Below, in pieces: positions 9,541-19,100 of a stretch of DNA of 64,000 nt. Below the pieces are notes generated by a model that was not told the DNA's origin, did not search any database, and saw only the letters and a program-made list of their open reading frames with translations. Both the position numbers and the translations under genes were made by a program. This stretch comes from Mycobacteroides saopaulense (GTDB taxonomy: Bacteria > Actinomycetota > Actinomycetes > Mycobacteriales > Mycobacteriaceae): assembly GCF_001456355.1 (NCBI RefSeq), contig NZ_CP010271.1, positions 310,001-374,000 on the forward strand, given 5' to 3'. Position 1 is the first letter of the stretch. Each line of letters opens with the position of its first letter.

Positions 9541-9604
9541 ATTAGACACTGATGAGCGCCTGCGTGAAGAAGATTAGACACTGATGAGCGCCTGCGTGAA
9601 GAGG
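9541..9604. repeat. Two tandem copies of a 32-bp unit
   Basis: Copy 1 is 9541-9572 and copy 2 is 9573-9604. They differ at a single base (ninth-last... position 31 of the unit, A in copy 1 and G in copy 2). The unit starts ATTAGACACTGATGAGCG. On the minus strand each copy ends in TCTAAT, the candidate -10 box of the importer gene, so the duplication doubles this promoter element. On the plus strand each copy carries an ATG; the second leads into the frame of the downstream LLM gene. Confidence 0.92.
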
Positions 9605-9649
9605 ATTGGAACCGAGCGTGCGGCGGGTACGGGTTCATGGGAGGTGGAT

Positions 9650-10537
9650 GTGCAGATCGGCGTTGTGGCTCCGGTGGAGCTCGGGGTGACCGCGGAGCCT
9701 GACAAGATCCTCGAATTCGCGCGTGCCGCAGAGCGGCTGGGATTCAGCGAGATTTCCGTGGTGGAGCATGCCGTCGTCATCGCAGACACGCGGAGCGTCT
9801 ATCCCTACTCGCCGACCGGGCAGTCTCATCTGCCCGATGACGTCGACATCCCCGACCCGCTTGAGCTGCTGGCCTTCCTCGCCGGTGCGACCGCGACGCT
9901 CGGGCTGTCCACCGGCGTGCTGGTGCTGCCCGACCACCACCCGGTGGTGCTGGCCAAACGCCTGGCCACGTTGGACCGGCTGAGTCGTGGGCGGTTGCGG
10001 ATCTGCCTCGGCGTCGGATGGATGCGTGAGGAGATCGAGGCGTGCGGCGGTGACTTCGATCGCCGGGGCCGGGCCACCGACGAAGCAATCGCGGTGATGC
10101 GGGCCCTGTGGTCCGCCGACGGCCCCGCCGCGTATGACGGGGAGTTCTACCGGTTCCAGAACGCCTACTCGTACCCCAAACCTGCCCAATCGCAGGGTGT
10201 TCCGCTGTACATCGGCGGACATAGCAAGGCGGCGGCACGACGGGCCGGGCGACTGGGAAGCGGATTCCAGCCGCTGGGCCTGGCCGGTGAAGACCTGACG
10301 GCCGCGGTCGGCGTCATGCGAGCGGCAGCAGCCGATGCCGGCCGTGATCCCGCGAGCGTCGATCTTGTGCTCGGGCATGGTCTGCATCGGGTGGACCGTG
10401 CGGTACTGGATCACGCCGAACAGACGGGTGCGGGGCGCATGCTGCTCTCCGCGTCGCGACGCGCCACCACGCTCGAGGCCGTGCTCGACGAGATGGCCCA
10501 GTGCGCTACCCGACTCGAACTGGCCGGTCCTCGCTGA
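9650..10537 (+). CDS. LLM-class F420-dependent oxidoreductase
   Basis: 295-residue luciferase-like (beta/alpha)8 protein. It opens QIGVVAPVELG and carries the typical strings STGVLVLPDHHPVVLAKRLATLD, GRLRICLGVGWMREE and VPLYIGGHSKAAARRAGRLG (cofactor phosphate loop), as in mycobacterial F420-using oxidoreductases (TIGR03619-like). The substrate is unknown. GTG at 9650 has GGGAGG 5 nt upstream and is preferred; the frame also opens at an ATG at 9584 inside the second 32-bp repeat. The 3' end overlaps the convergent SnoaL-like gene by 32 bp. Confidence 0.85.
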   Translation: MQIGVVAPVELGVTAEPDKILEFARAAERLGFSEISVVEHAVVIADTRSVYPYSPTGQSHLPDDVDIPDPLELLAFLAGATATLGLSTGVLVLPDHHPVVLAKRLATLDRLSRGRLRICLGVGWMREEIEACGGDFDRRGRATDEAIAVMRALWSADGPAAYDGEFYRFQNAYSYPKPAQSQGVPLYIGGHSKAAARRAGRLGSGFQPLGLAGEDLTAAVGVMRAAAADAGRDPASVDLVLGHGLHRVDRAVLDHAEQTGAGRMLLSASRRATTLEAVLDEMAQCATRLELAGPR

Positions 10538-10946
10538 ACACCACCACGGGCTCGCGGCGGGTGAACACCCATCCTGCGGGTCCACGCTCGTAGTCGTCGA
10601 GATACCGCACCGCCATCGTGTTATCGCGGTACTCGTCGCCGCGAAGGTAGATGTGATGTGCCATGCAGTAGACCTCGCCGCTGGCGGTGTCGCCGTCGAC
10701 CTCCGCGGTCTGTTGCCCGATGAGGTGATACGTCGCGTGCAGCGGCTTGAGCGCGGTGACGATCGAATCCGCGATGGCCTCGCGGCCCTGCAGGGCCGCC
10801 GCATCGCCCTTGCGTAGCAGTGCAGGCGGGCGCACCAGCTCGGCGTCGGCGGAGAACAGGGCGACCAGGGCATCGACGTCACGGCGGTCCGCCGCACTGG
10901 CATACCGGGCGACGAGATCTTGGATGGCGAGTCGGTCATCGGTCAC
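10506..10946 (-). CDS. SnoaL/NTF2-like protein
   Basis: 146 residues of the SnoaL-like/NTF2 superfamily: LAIQDLVARYASAADRRDVDALVALF at the N-terminus (the usual helix with A-x-D-x-R-D), then a curved beta sheet with HLIGQQTAEVDGDTASGEVYCMAHH. Members include ring-opening isomerases, dehydratases and binding proteins, so no reaction can be assigned. The GTG at 10946 is chosen because homologs begin close to this helix; TAGGCT lies 8 nt upstream. The frame extends to a TTG at 10979. It is divergent from the SDR gene across a perfect 12-bp palindrome. Confidence 0.75.
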   Translation of the reverse strand: MTDDRLAIQDLVARYASAADRRDVDALVALFSADAELVRPPALLRKGDAAALQGREAIADSIVTALKPLHATYHLIGQQTAEVDGDTASGEVYCMAHHIYLRGDEYRDNTMAVRYLDDYERGPAGWVFTRREPVVVFSEDRPVRVG

Positions 10947-10981
10947 GGGTACAAAGCCTATGGGGCCTCGATCTCCCAACC

Positions 10982-10998
10982 AACCGATCGGTTATGGT
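10982..10998 (+). promoter_or_regulatory. 12-bp palindrome abutting a leaderless -10 box
   Basis: AACCGATCGGTT (10982-10993) is a perfect palindrome. Its last T starts TATGGT (10993-10998), a TANNNT box exactly 7 nt before the SDR ATG at 11006. A repressor bound to the palindrome would block the -10 region. Which regulator binds is unknown. Confidence 0.5.
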
Positions 10999-11005
10999 GC
11001 GGCTC

Positions 11006-11785
<780 letters not shown>

Positions 11786-11820
11786 CGGTACTTGTCGGTG
11801 GCCTATGGAACATTGGAGAG

Positions 11821-13059
11821 ATGGCCACCACTTCGACAGTGGAGACGCTGTCGAACGCGGACGAGGCTGCCGAGCACATTGCTCGGCAGGCCTTCGCCGA
11901 CGCACAGGTAGGCACGGTCGGGCTGGAGTTGGAATCCCACACCGTCGAGCTGACGGTTCCCCATCGCAGGGTCGCCTGGAATCGGCTCGGTGAGATCGCG
12001 GATTCGGTTCCCGATCTCCCCGGTTCCAGCGCGATCACGTTCGAGCCCGGCGGTGCCGTGGAGCTTTCCGGTCCTCCGCACGCAGACGTATGGTCCGCGA
12101 TCTCTTCGATGCGGGCCGACTATTCGATCCTGACCTCGACGTATCGTGCCGCCGGGGTCGCGCTTGCCAGCCTGGGCACCGATCCGTTGCGCGCACCAGA
12201 GCGCGTCAATCCCGGAGCCCGGTATGCGGCGATGGCCAGCCATTTCGGTGCTCTCGGGTTCGGCGAGACCGCGCTGCAGATGATGACGTGTACGGCCTCG
12301 CTGCAGGTCAACGTGCAGGCCGGGACGCCGGGCCAGTGGCGGGACAGATTCGCGCTGGCGCAGCAGCTCGGTCCGACCATGGCAGCGCTGTCGGCCTCGT
12401 CACCGATGCTCGCAGGGCGCCGTACCGGCTATCGGAACACCCGGCAATGGATTTGGGACAACTTGGATCCGGGGCGCTGCGCTCCGGTCGAGATCGGCAA
12501 CGACCCGACGGAATCCTGGGTCAGATACGCCCTGCGAGCACCCGTGATGCTGGTGCGAAACAAGGAGGGCGCGGATGCGGTTGTCACCCATGTGCCGTTC
12601 CAATCCTGGGCCGACGGGTCCGTACCGCTCGGCGGGCGTGCTCCGACCACCGAAGACCTCGACTACCACCTGACCACGTTGTTCCCGCCGGTCCGGCCCC
12701 GCCGCTGGCTGGAGTTGCGGTACTTGGACGCCGCGCCCGATTGGTGGTGGCCCGCGCTGGCGTTCACGGCGGTTGCCGCGCTCGACGATGTGCGCGTCGC
12801 CGACATTGCCGCGGAGGCGGTTGAACCGGTCGGTGAGGCATGGGATGCGGCGGCTCGGATCGGTCTGGAAGATTGTGCCCTGCATGCGGCCGGGCACCGC
12901 CTGGTGTCGGCGGCCTGTGCGGTGGCGCCGCCAGAGTTGGCGGCGGACATGGCATTCCTGTTGGAGCGTGTCGAACAAGGCCGATGTCCGGCAGACGATT
13001 TCATCGACAATGTCGCGGAATACGGTGTGGAGAAGGCATTTTCGGGAGCATCGCAATGA
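11821..13059 (+). CDS. egtA: Ergothioneine biosynthesis glutamate-cysteine ligase EgtA
   Basis: 412 residues of the GCS2-type glutamate-cysteine ligase family; makes gamma-glutamylcysteine, the sulfur donor for ergothioneine. [11 protein letters not shown] (residues 33-43) holds the glutamate/metal-binding strand, with [13 protein letters not shown] and [11 protein letters not shown] matching the second and third metal-binding segments. The ATG has GGAGAG 3 nt upstream. It is the first gene of egtABCDE, and its stop overlaps the egtB start (ATGA). The position and order are decisive for EgtA over a general GshA. Confidence 0.95.
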   Translation: MATTSTVETLSNADEAAEHIARQAFADAQVGTVGLELESHTVELTVPHRRVAWNRLGEIADSVPDLPGSSAITFEPGGAVELSGPPHADVWSAISSMRADYSILTSTYRAAGVALASLGTDPLRAPERVNPGARYAAMASHFGALGFGETALQMMTCTASLQVNVQAGTPGQWRDRFALAQQLGPTMAALSASSPMLAGRRTGYRNTRQWIWDNLDPGRCAPVEIGNDPTESWVRYALRAPVMLVRNKEGADAVVTHVPFQSWADGSVPLGGRAPTTEDLDYHLTTLFPPVRPRRWLELRYLDAAPDWWWPALAFTAVAALDDVRVADIAAEAVEPVGEAWDAAARIGLEDCALHAAGHRLVSAACAVAPPELAADMAFLLERVEQGRCPADDFIDNVAEYGVEKAFSGASQ

Positions 13060-14351
13060 GTCGGGAAGAGTTGGCGCGCGACCTGGAAGCCGCGCGCGTG
13101 CGCACGCTGACGATCACCGACCATGACGACACCGAACTGCATCGTCAGTACGACCCGCTGATGAGCCCACTGGTATGGGACCTCGCACATATCGGGCAGC
13201 AGGAAGAACTGTGGCTGTTGCGCGGCGGAGATCCACGCAGGCCGGGCATGCTGCCCGGCGAGATCGAGTCGCTGTACGACGCCTTTCGTCACACCCGGGC
13301 CAGCAGGGTGCAACTGCCGCTGCTGTCCCCGGCACAGGCGCGCTCCTTCTGTCACGAAGTACGCGGCAGGGTTTTGGATCGGTTGGAGGCGTTGCCCTCC
13401 GATGGTTCTGCGCGTGCGGACGAGTTCATCTACGCCATGGTGTTGAGCCATGAGCATCAACACGACGAAACCATGTTGCAGGCCTTGTCGATTCGCCGCG
13501 GCGCAGCGCTGTTGGAGCACGTCGACTCGTTGCCGTCGGGACGGTCCGGCGTAGCGGGAACCTCTGTGCTGGTGCCCGAGGGTCCGTTCGTTCTCGGCGT
13601 CGATCCGGTCGACGAGCCGTTCTCGCTCGACAACGAGCGACCGGCACACACCGTGCACCTCAAGAGTTTCCGGATCGGTACGGTTCCGGTGACCAACGCC
13701 GAATGGTGGGCTTTCATCGCCGGTGACGGCTATCGGCGCCAGGAATTCTGGACCGAGGCCGGGTGGACGCACCGATGCGCGGAGAACCTGACCGCGCCCA
13801 TGTTCTGGAACGACGGTGGAACGCTCACCCGGTTCGGGCGTGAGCTGGAGATCATGCCCGACGAGCCGGTGCAACACGTCACCTTTCACGAGGCGCAGGC
13901 GTATGCGGCCTGGGCTGGTGCGCGGCTGCCGACCGAGGCCGAGTGGGAGAAGGCCTGCGTCTGGGACCCGGAAATTGGTGCGCGGCGGCGCTTTCCGTGG
14001 GGCTCGGATTCCCCGAGCCGCGACCGGGCCAATCTTGGCGGTGGTGCATTGGGGCCCGCCCCAGTGGGGGCCTATCCGAAGTCTGCGTCGGCCTACGGTG
14101 CCGAGCAGATGCTCGGTGATGTGTGGGAGTGGACGACGTCTCCGCTGCGGCCCTGGCCCGGTTTCACCCCGATGATCTACCAGCAGTACAGCGAGCCGTT
14201 CTTCGAGGGCTCCGGGGCCGGTGATTACCGCGTGCTGCGCGGCGGCTCCTGGGCGGTGGCGCCGTCGATCATGCGGCCCAGCTTCCGGAACTGGGATCAC
14301 CCGATCCGGCGACAGATCTTCAGTGGCCTGCGTCTGGCCTGGGACGTCTAG
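13056..14351 (+). CDS. egtB: Hercynine oxygenase EgtB (iron-dependent sulfoxide synthase)
   Basis: 431 residues. An N-terminal DinB-like helical domain supplies the iron ligands: H45 (DLAHIG) and H132/H136 in SHEHQHDE. R81-x-x-R84 corresponds to the gamma-glutamylcysteine-binding pair known from M. thermoresistibile EgtB (R87/R90). The C-terminal formylglycine-generating-enzyme-like domain has Y375, W413 and D414, matching the catalytic Tyr377 and the W415-D416 pair at a constant offset. It joins gamma-glutamylcysteine to hercynine with O2. It overlaps egtA by 4 bp, and egtC starts 1 bp after its stop. Confidence 0.96.
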   Translation: MSREELARDLEAARVRTLTITDHDDTELHRQYDPLMSPLVWDLAHIGQQEELWLLRGGDPRRPGMLPGEIESLYDAFRHTRASRVQLPLLSPAQARSFCHEVRGRVLDRLEALPSDGSARADEFIYAMVLSHEHQHDETMLQALSIRRGAALLEHVDSLPSGRSGVAGTSVLVPEGPFVLGVDPVDEPFSLDNERPAHTVHLKSFRIGTVPVTNAEWWAFIAGDGYRRQEFWTEAGWTHRCAENLTAPMFWNDGGTLTRFGRELEIMPDEPVQHVTFHEAQAYAAWAGARLPTEAEWEKACVWDPEIGARRRFPWGSDSPSRDRANLGGGALGPAPVGAYPKSASAYGAEQMLGDVWEWTTSPLRPWPGFTPMIYQQYSEPFFEGSGAGDYRVLRGGSWAVAPSIMRPSFRNWDHPIRRQIFSGLRLAWDV

Positions 14352-14352
14352 C

Positions 14353-15033
14353 ATGTGTCGTCATCTGGGCTGGCTGGGTGAGCCTCGGAGCCTGGCGTCG
14401 CTGATGCTCGACCCGCCGCACGGCCTGCTGGTGCAGTCGTATTCGCCACGGCGCCAAAAACACGGCCTGGTGAACGCCGATGGATGGGGTGCCGGATTCT
14501 TCACCGACGGCGCACCGCGCCGGTGGCGTAGTGCGCGGCCGCTGTGGGGCGATGCTTCCTTTGCCTCGGTGGCTCCCGTGCTGCGCAGCGGATGCGTCGT
14601 GGCCGCAGTTCGATCGGCCAGCGTCGGGATGCCCATCGACGAGTCTGCGGCCGCTCCGTTCACGGACGGGACATGGATGTTGTCGCACAACGGAATCGTC
14701 GATCGCGCCGCGGTGGGCGAGGTGTTCGGCGCCGAATCCGTGGTGGACAGTGCGGTGCTGGCGGCACGCGTGTTCGCCTCCGGGCCGGAGAATCTGGGGG
14801 AGACGGTGCGGCAGGTCGGTGCTGCCGATCCGGGGGCTCGACTGAATATTCTGGTGGCCAACGGACATGAGTTGATCGCTACGACCTGGGGTGACACCCT
14901 GTCGATTTTGGAGGCCGCCGACGGTGTGGTGGTGGCGAGCGAGCCGTACGACGACGACCCGTCTTGGGTCGACATCCCGGACCGGCAATTGGTGCGGGTA
15001 CGCGATGGGAAGGTGGAAGTAGAAGGATTATGA
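14353..15033 (+). CDS. egtC: Gamma-glutamyl hercynylcysteine sulfoxide amidohydrolase EgtC
   Basis: 226-residue class II (Ntn) glutamine-amidotransferase-type hydrolase. Cys2 directly after the start Met is the nucleophile (M-C-R-H-L-G-W-L-G). [10 protein letters not shown] and the LSHNGIVD strand are the usual substrate and oxyanion segments. It removes glutamate from gamma-glutamyl-hercynylcysteine sulfoxide. The ATG lies 1 bp after the egtB stop, and the stop overlaps the egtD start (ATGA). Confidence 0.95.
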   Translation: MCRHLGWLGEPRSLASLMLDPPHGLLVQSYSPRRQKHGLVNADGWGAGFFTDGAPRRWRSARPLWGDASFASVAPVLRSGCVVAAVRSASVGMPIDESAAAPFTDGTWMLSHNGIVDRAAVGEVFGAESVVDSAVLAARVFASGPENLGETVRQVGAADPGARLNILVANGHELIATTWGDTLSILEAADGVVVASEPYDDDPSWVDIPDRQLVRVRDGKVEVEGL

Positions 15034-15998
15034 CTCCATTGTCTGCCCTGACTCTCGAGAATCACCTGGCTTCCGGCGCGGCGGCAGCAGCCCTACGGCG
15101 TGATGTGCGGCAGGGTTTGACGGCAGAGGCGAAATCGCTTCCCCCTAAATGGTTTTACGACGAGGTAGGCAGTGATCTGTTCGACGAGATCACCCGACTC
15201 CCGGAGTACTACCCCACACGTACCGAGGCAGGCCTGCTGCGCGTGCACGCCGCAGATATCGCGGCGGCCTCCGGAGCCGACACCTTGGTCGAGTTGGGCA
15301 GCGGCACCTCCGAGAAGACGCGGATGCTGCTGGATGCGTTGGGCCCCAGCACCTTCATTCCTTTCGATGTGGACTCCGGGGTGCTGCGTGCGGCGGGAGA
15401 CGCGCTGGTCGCGGAGTATCCCGGAATGCGGGTTCGTGCCGTATGCGGTGACTTCGAGAAGGACCTCGGGCAGATTCCCCGGGACGGCCGGCGCCTGGTG
15501 GCCTTCCTCGGGTCGACGATCGGGAATCTGACCACGCAGCCGCGGGCACGCTTCCTGGCCGATGTCGCGACCACGCTGCGACCGGGTGAAATGCTGTTGT
15601 TGGGCACGGACTTGGTCAAGGACACCGCACGGCTGGTGCGTGCCTACGATGACAGTGCCGGTGTCACCGCCGCCTTCAACCGCAATGTGCTGGCCGTGAT
15701 CAATCGTGAGCTCGACGCAGATTTCGACCTGGACACCTTTGAACACGTCGCGTTGTGGAATGACGACGAGGAGCGCATGGAGATGTGGTTGCGTTCGACA
15801 TGCGATCAACAGGTCAGCATCGAAGCATTGGACCTGACGGTGCACTTCGATACGGGGGAGATGATGCTGACCGAGGTGTCGTGCAAGTTCCGGCGCGAGG
15901 GCGTGGCCCGGGAGTTGGCGGCAGCGGGCCTGCATCAGACTCACTGGTGGACTGATGATTCCGATGACTTCGGGCTGTCGCTCGCGGTGAAGCGGTGA
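15030..15998 (+). CDS. egtD: L-histidine N-alpha-methyltransferase EgtD
   Basis: 322 residues of the EgtD methyltransferase family, which trimethylates histidine to hercynine with S-adenosylmethionine. [18 protein letters not shown] and [10 protein letters not shown] (residues about 38-66) bind substrate, and [16 protein letters not shown] (86-101) is the SAM loop. FLGSTIGNL follows. Length equals that of characterised mycobacterial EgtD. It overlaps egtC by 4 bp and egtE by 4 bp (GTGA). Confidence 0.96.
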   Translation: MTPLSALTLENHLASGAAAAALRRDVRQGLTAEAKSLPPKWFYDEVGSDLFDEITRLPEYYPTRTEAGLLRVHAADIAAASGADTLVELGSGTSEKTRMLLDALGPSTFIPFDVDSGVLRAAGDALVAEYPGMRVRAVCGDFEKDLGQIPRDGRRLVAFLGSTIGNLTTQPRARFLADVATTLRPGEMLLLGTDLVKDTARLVRAYDDSAGVTAAFNRNVLAVINRELDADFDLDTFEHVALWNDDEERMEMWLRSTCDQQVSIEALDLTVHFDTGEMMLTEVSCKFRREGVARELAAAGLHQTHWWTDDSDDFGLSLAVKR

Positions 15999-17077
15999 GC
16001 CTGGGAGACCAGTGGCGCCAGGTCCGGCCGCCGGTCCTCGGTGTGCACCTGGACTCGGCGGCATGTTCACGACAGAGCCTCGAGACCATCCGGGCGGTGG
16101 CTCAGCACGCCGAGCATGAGGCGCAGATCGGTGGATACGTGGCGCAGGAGGCCGCGACGCCGGTGCTGGACGCCGGGCGCGCGGCGGTGCGCCAGTTGAC
16201 GGGCATGCCCGAGGCGCAGGTGCAGTTCACCACCGGCGCGGCAGACGCACTGCGCACGCTTCTGCAGGGATGGCCCGCCGACGCCGGACGCACTATCGCC
16301 TGCCTGCCAGGTGAATTCGGTCCGAATCTGATGCTCATGCACCACTTCGGATTCACTCCGGTGTGGCTGCCGGTCGATGGGGACGGTCGCGCCGATCTCG
16401 AGGGGATCGAGGTGTTCCTGCGTCGTGAAAAGATCGACCTGGTGCATGTGACGGCCCTCGGCAGTCACCGCGGCACGGTGCAACCTGCCGCCGAGATGGT
16501 GGCGATGGCGCGAGCGGCCGGAATCCCTGTCGTCGTCGACTCCGCGCAGGCCCTGGGGCATATCGACTGCACCCATGGCGCCGATGCCATGTATGCGCCG
16601 TCGCGTAAATGGTTGGCCGGCCCGCGCGGGGTGGGCGTACTCGCCATCAACCCGTCTCTGGCGCATCTGATTCCGCAATGGGCGGGTCATGTGGAGGCCC
16701 ACGTGGCGGGCTGGGTGGGGCTGTCGGTCGCGGTCGGTCGGCATCTGGCTGCCGGTCCCGAGCAGGTTCAGGGCGCATTGGCCGAGCGTGGTCGATCTGC
16801 CCGAAAGATACTGGGAGAACTCAAGGACTGGCGGGTGGTGGAAGCAGTCGACGAGCCCAGCGCCATCACCACGATCGAGCCCGTCGGCGACATCGACGTT
16901 GTCGCGGTGCGCGCAGGCCTGATCGAGGAACACGCGATCGTGACGACCGCTGCCGAGACGATGCGTGCGCCGTTCGTCATGACCAAGCCGGTGCTGCGGA
17001 TCAGCCCGCACGTGGACGGCACGGACGAGGAGCTGGAGTTGTTGGCGAAGGCGTTGGCCCCCCTTCGCCGAGCGTAA
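15995..17077 (+). CDS. egtE: Ergothioneine C-S lyase EgtE (PLP enzyme)
   Basis: 360-residue class-V aminotransferase-fold PLP protein; releases ergothioneine from hercynylcysteine sulfoxide. PLP features: D182 in [12 protein letters not shown], and the Schiff-base lysine K205 in [13 protein letters not shown]. The GTG start overlaps the egtD stop. EgtE is the last gene of the operon. An inverted repeat at 17081-17112 immediately follows and separates it from the convergent ligase gene. Confidence 0.94.
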   Translation: MSLGDQWRQVRPPVLGVHLDSAACSRQSLETIRAVAQHAEHEAQIGGYVAQEAATPVLDAGRAAVRQLTGMPEAQVQFTTGAADALRTLLQGWPADAGRTIACLPGEFGPNLMLMHHFGFTPVWLPVDGDGRADLEGIEVFLRREKIDLVHVTALGSHRGTVQPAAEMVAMARAAGIPVVVDSAQALGHIDCTHGADAMYAPSRKWLAGPRGVGVLAINPSLAHLIPQWAGHVEAHVAGWVGLSVAVGRHLAAGPEQVQGALAERGRSARKILGELKDWRVVEAVDEPSAITTIEPVGDIDVVAVRAGLIEEHAIVTTAAETMRAPFVMTKPVLRISPHVDGTDEELELLAKALAPLRRA

Positions 17078-17080
17078 CGG

Positions 17081-17112
17081 CACGCAGAGAATCCGGACGA
17101 ATTGTCTGCGTG
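17081..17112. terminator. Hairpin between convergent genes
   Basis: CACGCAGA (17081-17088) and TCTGCGTG (17105-17112) form an 8-bp perfect stem with a 16-nt loop. It begins 3 nt after the egtE stop and ends 18 bp before the end of the convergent ligase gene. No T-run follows on either strand, so any termination would be of the weak, tract-less mycobacterial type. Confidence 0.45.
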
Positions 17113-17130
17113 TGGTTACGTTCGCGGCCT

Positions 17131-18606
17131 CTAGATCAGTTCCCAGGTGTGTACTGGCTCGTTGGAATGCATGTGTTCGCAGTACATCCGGAGCATTTCG
17201 GTGAGCGCTGCCCTGCGGTTCGCCCCGCGTTCCTCCAGCGCGCCGACGGTTCGCGTCTGCCAGGCCGCGCCATTGATGCCCGACTTCGCCCGCGCCTCGA
17301 TGACGCCGAGATAGCGGTCTCGCACCTCCGGGGCCACGCCCCAGCGGCGCAGTCCCTCGTGCGCCATAGGTAACAGGTGCCGCAGTGTGAGTTCGTCGGC
17401 GGTGATCTCGCCGACCCCGGGCCAGTAGATTCTGGCTTCCGTGCCGTGGCGTGCTCCTTCGAGGAAATTGTCATGTGCCGCAGCGAAAGTCATCTTCGTC
17501 CAGACCGGGCGGTCATCTTCGGACAAGGCCCGCAGTGCACCGTAGTAGAACGCGGCATTGGCCATCACGTCGATGACCGTCGGTCCGGCGGGCAGCACCC
17601 GGTTCTCCACGCGCAGATGCGGGGTGCCGTCGACGACGTCATAGATCGGCCGGTTCCAGCGATACACGGTGCCGTTGTGTAGACGCAGTTCCTGTAGCCG
17701 AGGCGCCCTGCCCGCCGCGAGTTCGGCAACCGGGTCCTCGTCGGAGATCTCCGGCAGTAGGGACGGGAAGTAGAGAACGTTCTCCTCGAACAGGTCGAAG
17801 ATCGAGGTGATCCAGCGCTCGCCGAACCACACGCGGGGGCGGACCCCTTGCACCTTGAGCTCTTGTGGGCGGGTGTCGGTGGACTGGGTGAAGAGTTCGA
17901 TCCGGGTTTCCGCCCACAGGGACTTGCCGAAGAAAAAAGGTGAGTTGGCGCCCAGGGCCAGCTGCGGACCGGCCAGCAGTTGGGCGGCGTTCCAGTTGGC
18001 GGCGAAGTCGTCCGGTGCCACCTGCAGGTGCAACTGGATGCTTGTGCACGCCGACTCCGGTGCGATCGAGGGAGATCTGATGCTCAGGCGCTCCGGACCG
18101 GCGATGTCGATCTGCATGTCCTCGCCGCGTGCGGTGAACACGGCGTCGTTCAGGGCCCGGTAACGAGACGACGGGCTCATCCACGCGCCGTCCAGATGGC
18201 CGGGCATCACCGTCGGCAAGATGCCGATCATCACGATGTGCGCGCCGCGATCGCCGGCCCGTTGTTCGGCGGCATTGAGGCTGGCTCGCACGTCTTCCTC
18301 GAGTTCGAGGGCCGCCGAGCCGGGAAGCGCGCGGGGCGGCACGTTCAGTTCGATGTTGTAGGCGCCCAGTTCGGTCTGAAAGGCAGGGTCGGCGATCGAG
18401 GCGAGGACCTCGGTGTTGGTCATCGCCGGTTGGTAGTCGCTGTCGACGAGGTTGAACTCGATTTCCATGCCGGTCAGTGGCCGTTCGAAGTCGAATCGGG
18501 ACTCCGAGAGCATGGTTTCGAAGACGTCCAGGCAGTTCTGCACCTTGGTGCGATAGGCCCGGCGGTGCTCACCGGTGAACTGGGTGCGTGCGACTTCGTC
18601 GCCCAT
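17131..18606 (-). CDS. Glutamate-cysteine ligase-like protein
   Basis: 491-residue GCS2-family protein related to EgtA/GshA but clearly distinct. TGMEIEFNLVDSDYQPAM (the glutamate-binding strand) is near residue 46, then GAYNIELNVPPR, the substrate segment CTSIQLHLQV and LALGANSPFFFGKSLWAETRIE. Mycobacteria make mycothiol rather than glutathione, so the product of this second ligase is uncertain; it may act on other amino acids. It converges on the egt operon but need not belong to it. The ATG at 18606 is chosen because homologs begin near here and GGGGA lies about 11 nt upstream. It terminates at the hairpin at 17081-17112. Confidence 0.82.
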   Translation of the reverse strand: MGDEVARTQFTGEHRRAYRTKVQNCLDVFETMLSESRFDFERPLTGMEIEFNLVDSDYQPAMTNTEVLASIADPAFQTELGAYNIELNVPPRALPGSAALELEEDVRASLNAAEQRAGDRGAHIVMIGILPTVMPGHLDGAWMSPSSRYRALNDAVFTARGEDMQIDIAGPERLSIRSPSIAPESACTSIQLHLQVAPDDFAANWNAAQLLAGPQLALGANSPFFFGKSLWAETRIELFTQSTDTRPQELKVQGVRPRVWFGERWITSIFDLFEENVLYFPSLLPEISDEDPVAELAAGRAPRLQELRLHNGTVYRWNRPIYDVVDGTPHLRVENRVLPAGPTVIDVMANAAFYYGALRALSEDDRPVWTKMTFAAAHDNFLEGARHGTEARIYWPGVGEITADELTLRHLLPMAHEGLRRWGVAPEVRDRYLGVIEARAKSGINGAAWQTRTVGALEERGANRRAALTEMLRMYCEHMHSNEPVHTWELI

Positions 18607-18706
18607 GGGTCGTATTGTTCCCCAACTGGAGCCCAGGACCTGGTGATTTATCCGCACCTGGCCTGGCGGGATTCGGCAAAAAAAGTTCAAAAACATGGAA
18701 CCAAAT

Positions 18707-18720
18707 CGGCACCAGTGCCG
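18707..18720. promoter_or_regulatory. Inverted repeat upstream of the lysozyme bicistron
   Basis: CGGCAC-CA-GTGCCG is a perfect 6-2-6 inverted repeat 81 bp upstream of the small helical gene, in the 194-bp region separating it from the divergent ligase gene. An AT-rich stretch (18679-18705) lies next to it. It may be an operator; no regulator is recognised. Confidence 0.3.
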
Positions 18721-18800
18721 TCGTATCTGATCAGAGGCACATTCCGGCGATGAACCGCGCCGTCACGTGCGCGCGGGACCGGTTCCTTGGGGAGGTATCT

Positions 18801-19100
18801 ATGAGCGACACCATGAAGGCCAACGGTGCCGAGATGGCACGTCTGGCCAGTCGCGTGGCAGGACGTGCGAAGGACGCATTCCCTGAGGTCGACTTCGAGG
18901 CGGCGGCCAACGCGGTCGCCGGTACCGAGTTCGCCGAGGTGCTGCGCGCGGTCAGCGCGGCACTTAAGCGGGCCGGGGGCGGTGCTTCCGAGCGCATCGA
19001 GAGCATCTCGAACTTTGTCCAGAACAGCTCGGGGTCGTTGACGGGCCAGGATGCCGTCAACGGCAAGCAGGTCACGAGGGCCGGGGAGGTCAGGCTGTGA
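18801..19100 (+). CDS. Small helical protein, type VII secretion-associated (EspC/DUF2580-like)
   Basis: 99 residues, mostly alpha-helical and alanine-rich, without signal peptide or transmembrane helix. Size, composition and context resemble the small EspC/WXG100-like partner proteins encoded just before large ESX substrates, but no W-x-G motif is present, so the family call is tentative. GGGGAGG lies 5 nt before the ATG. Its stop overlaps the GTG of the next gene (GTGA), so both proteins should be made in equal amounts and may form a pair. Confidence 0.65.
   Translation: MSDTMKANGAEMARLASRVAGRAKDAFPEVDFEAAANAVAGTEFAEVLRAVSAALKRAGGGASERIESISNFVQNSSGSLTGQDAVNGKQVTRAGEVRL

Noticed and set aside
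9552..9584. 11-codon leader ORF in the first 32-bp repeat
   Set aside because: It arises from the duplication itself (unit length not divisible by 3), and no ribosome site precedes it; noted only as part of the repeat.
12663..14354. A 563-codon minus-strand frame
   Set aside because: Antisense to egtA/egtB, whose active-site residues are intact; a typical GC-rich shadow.
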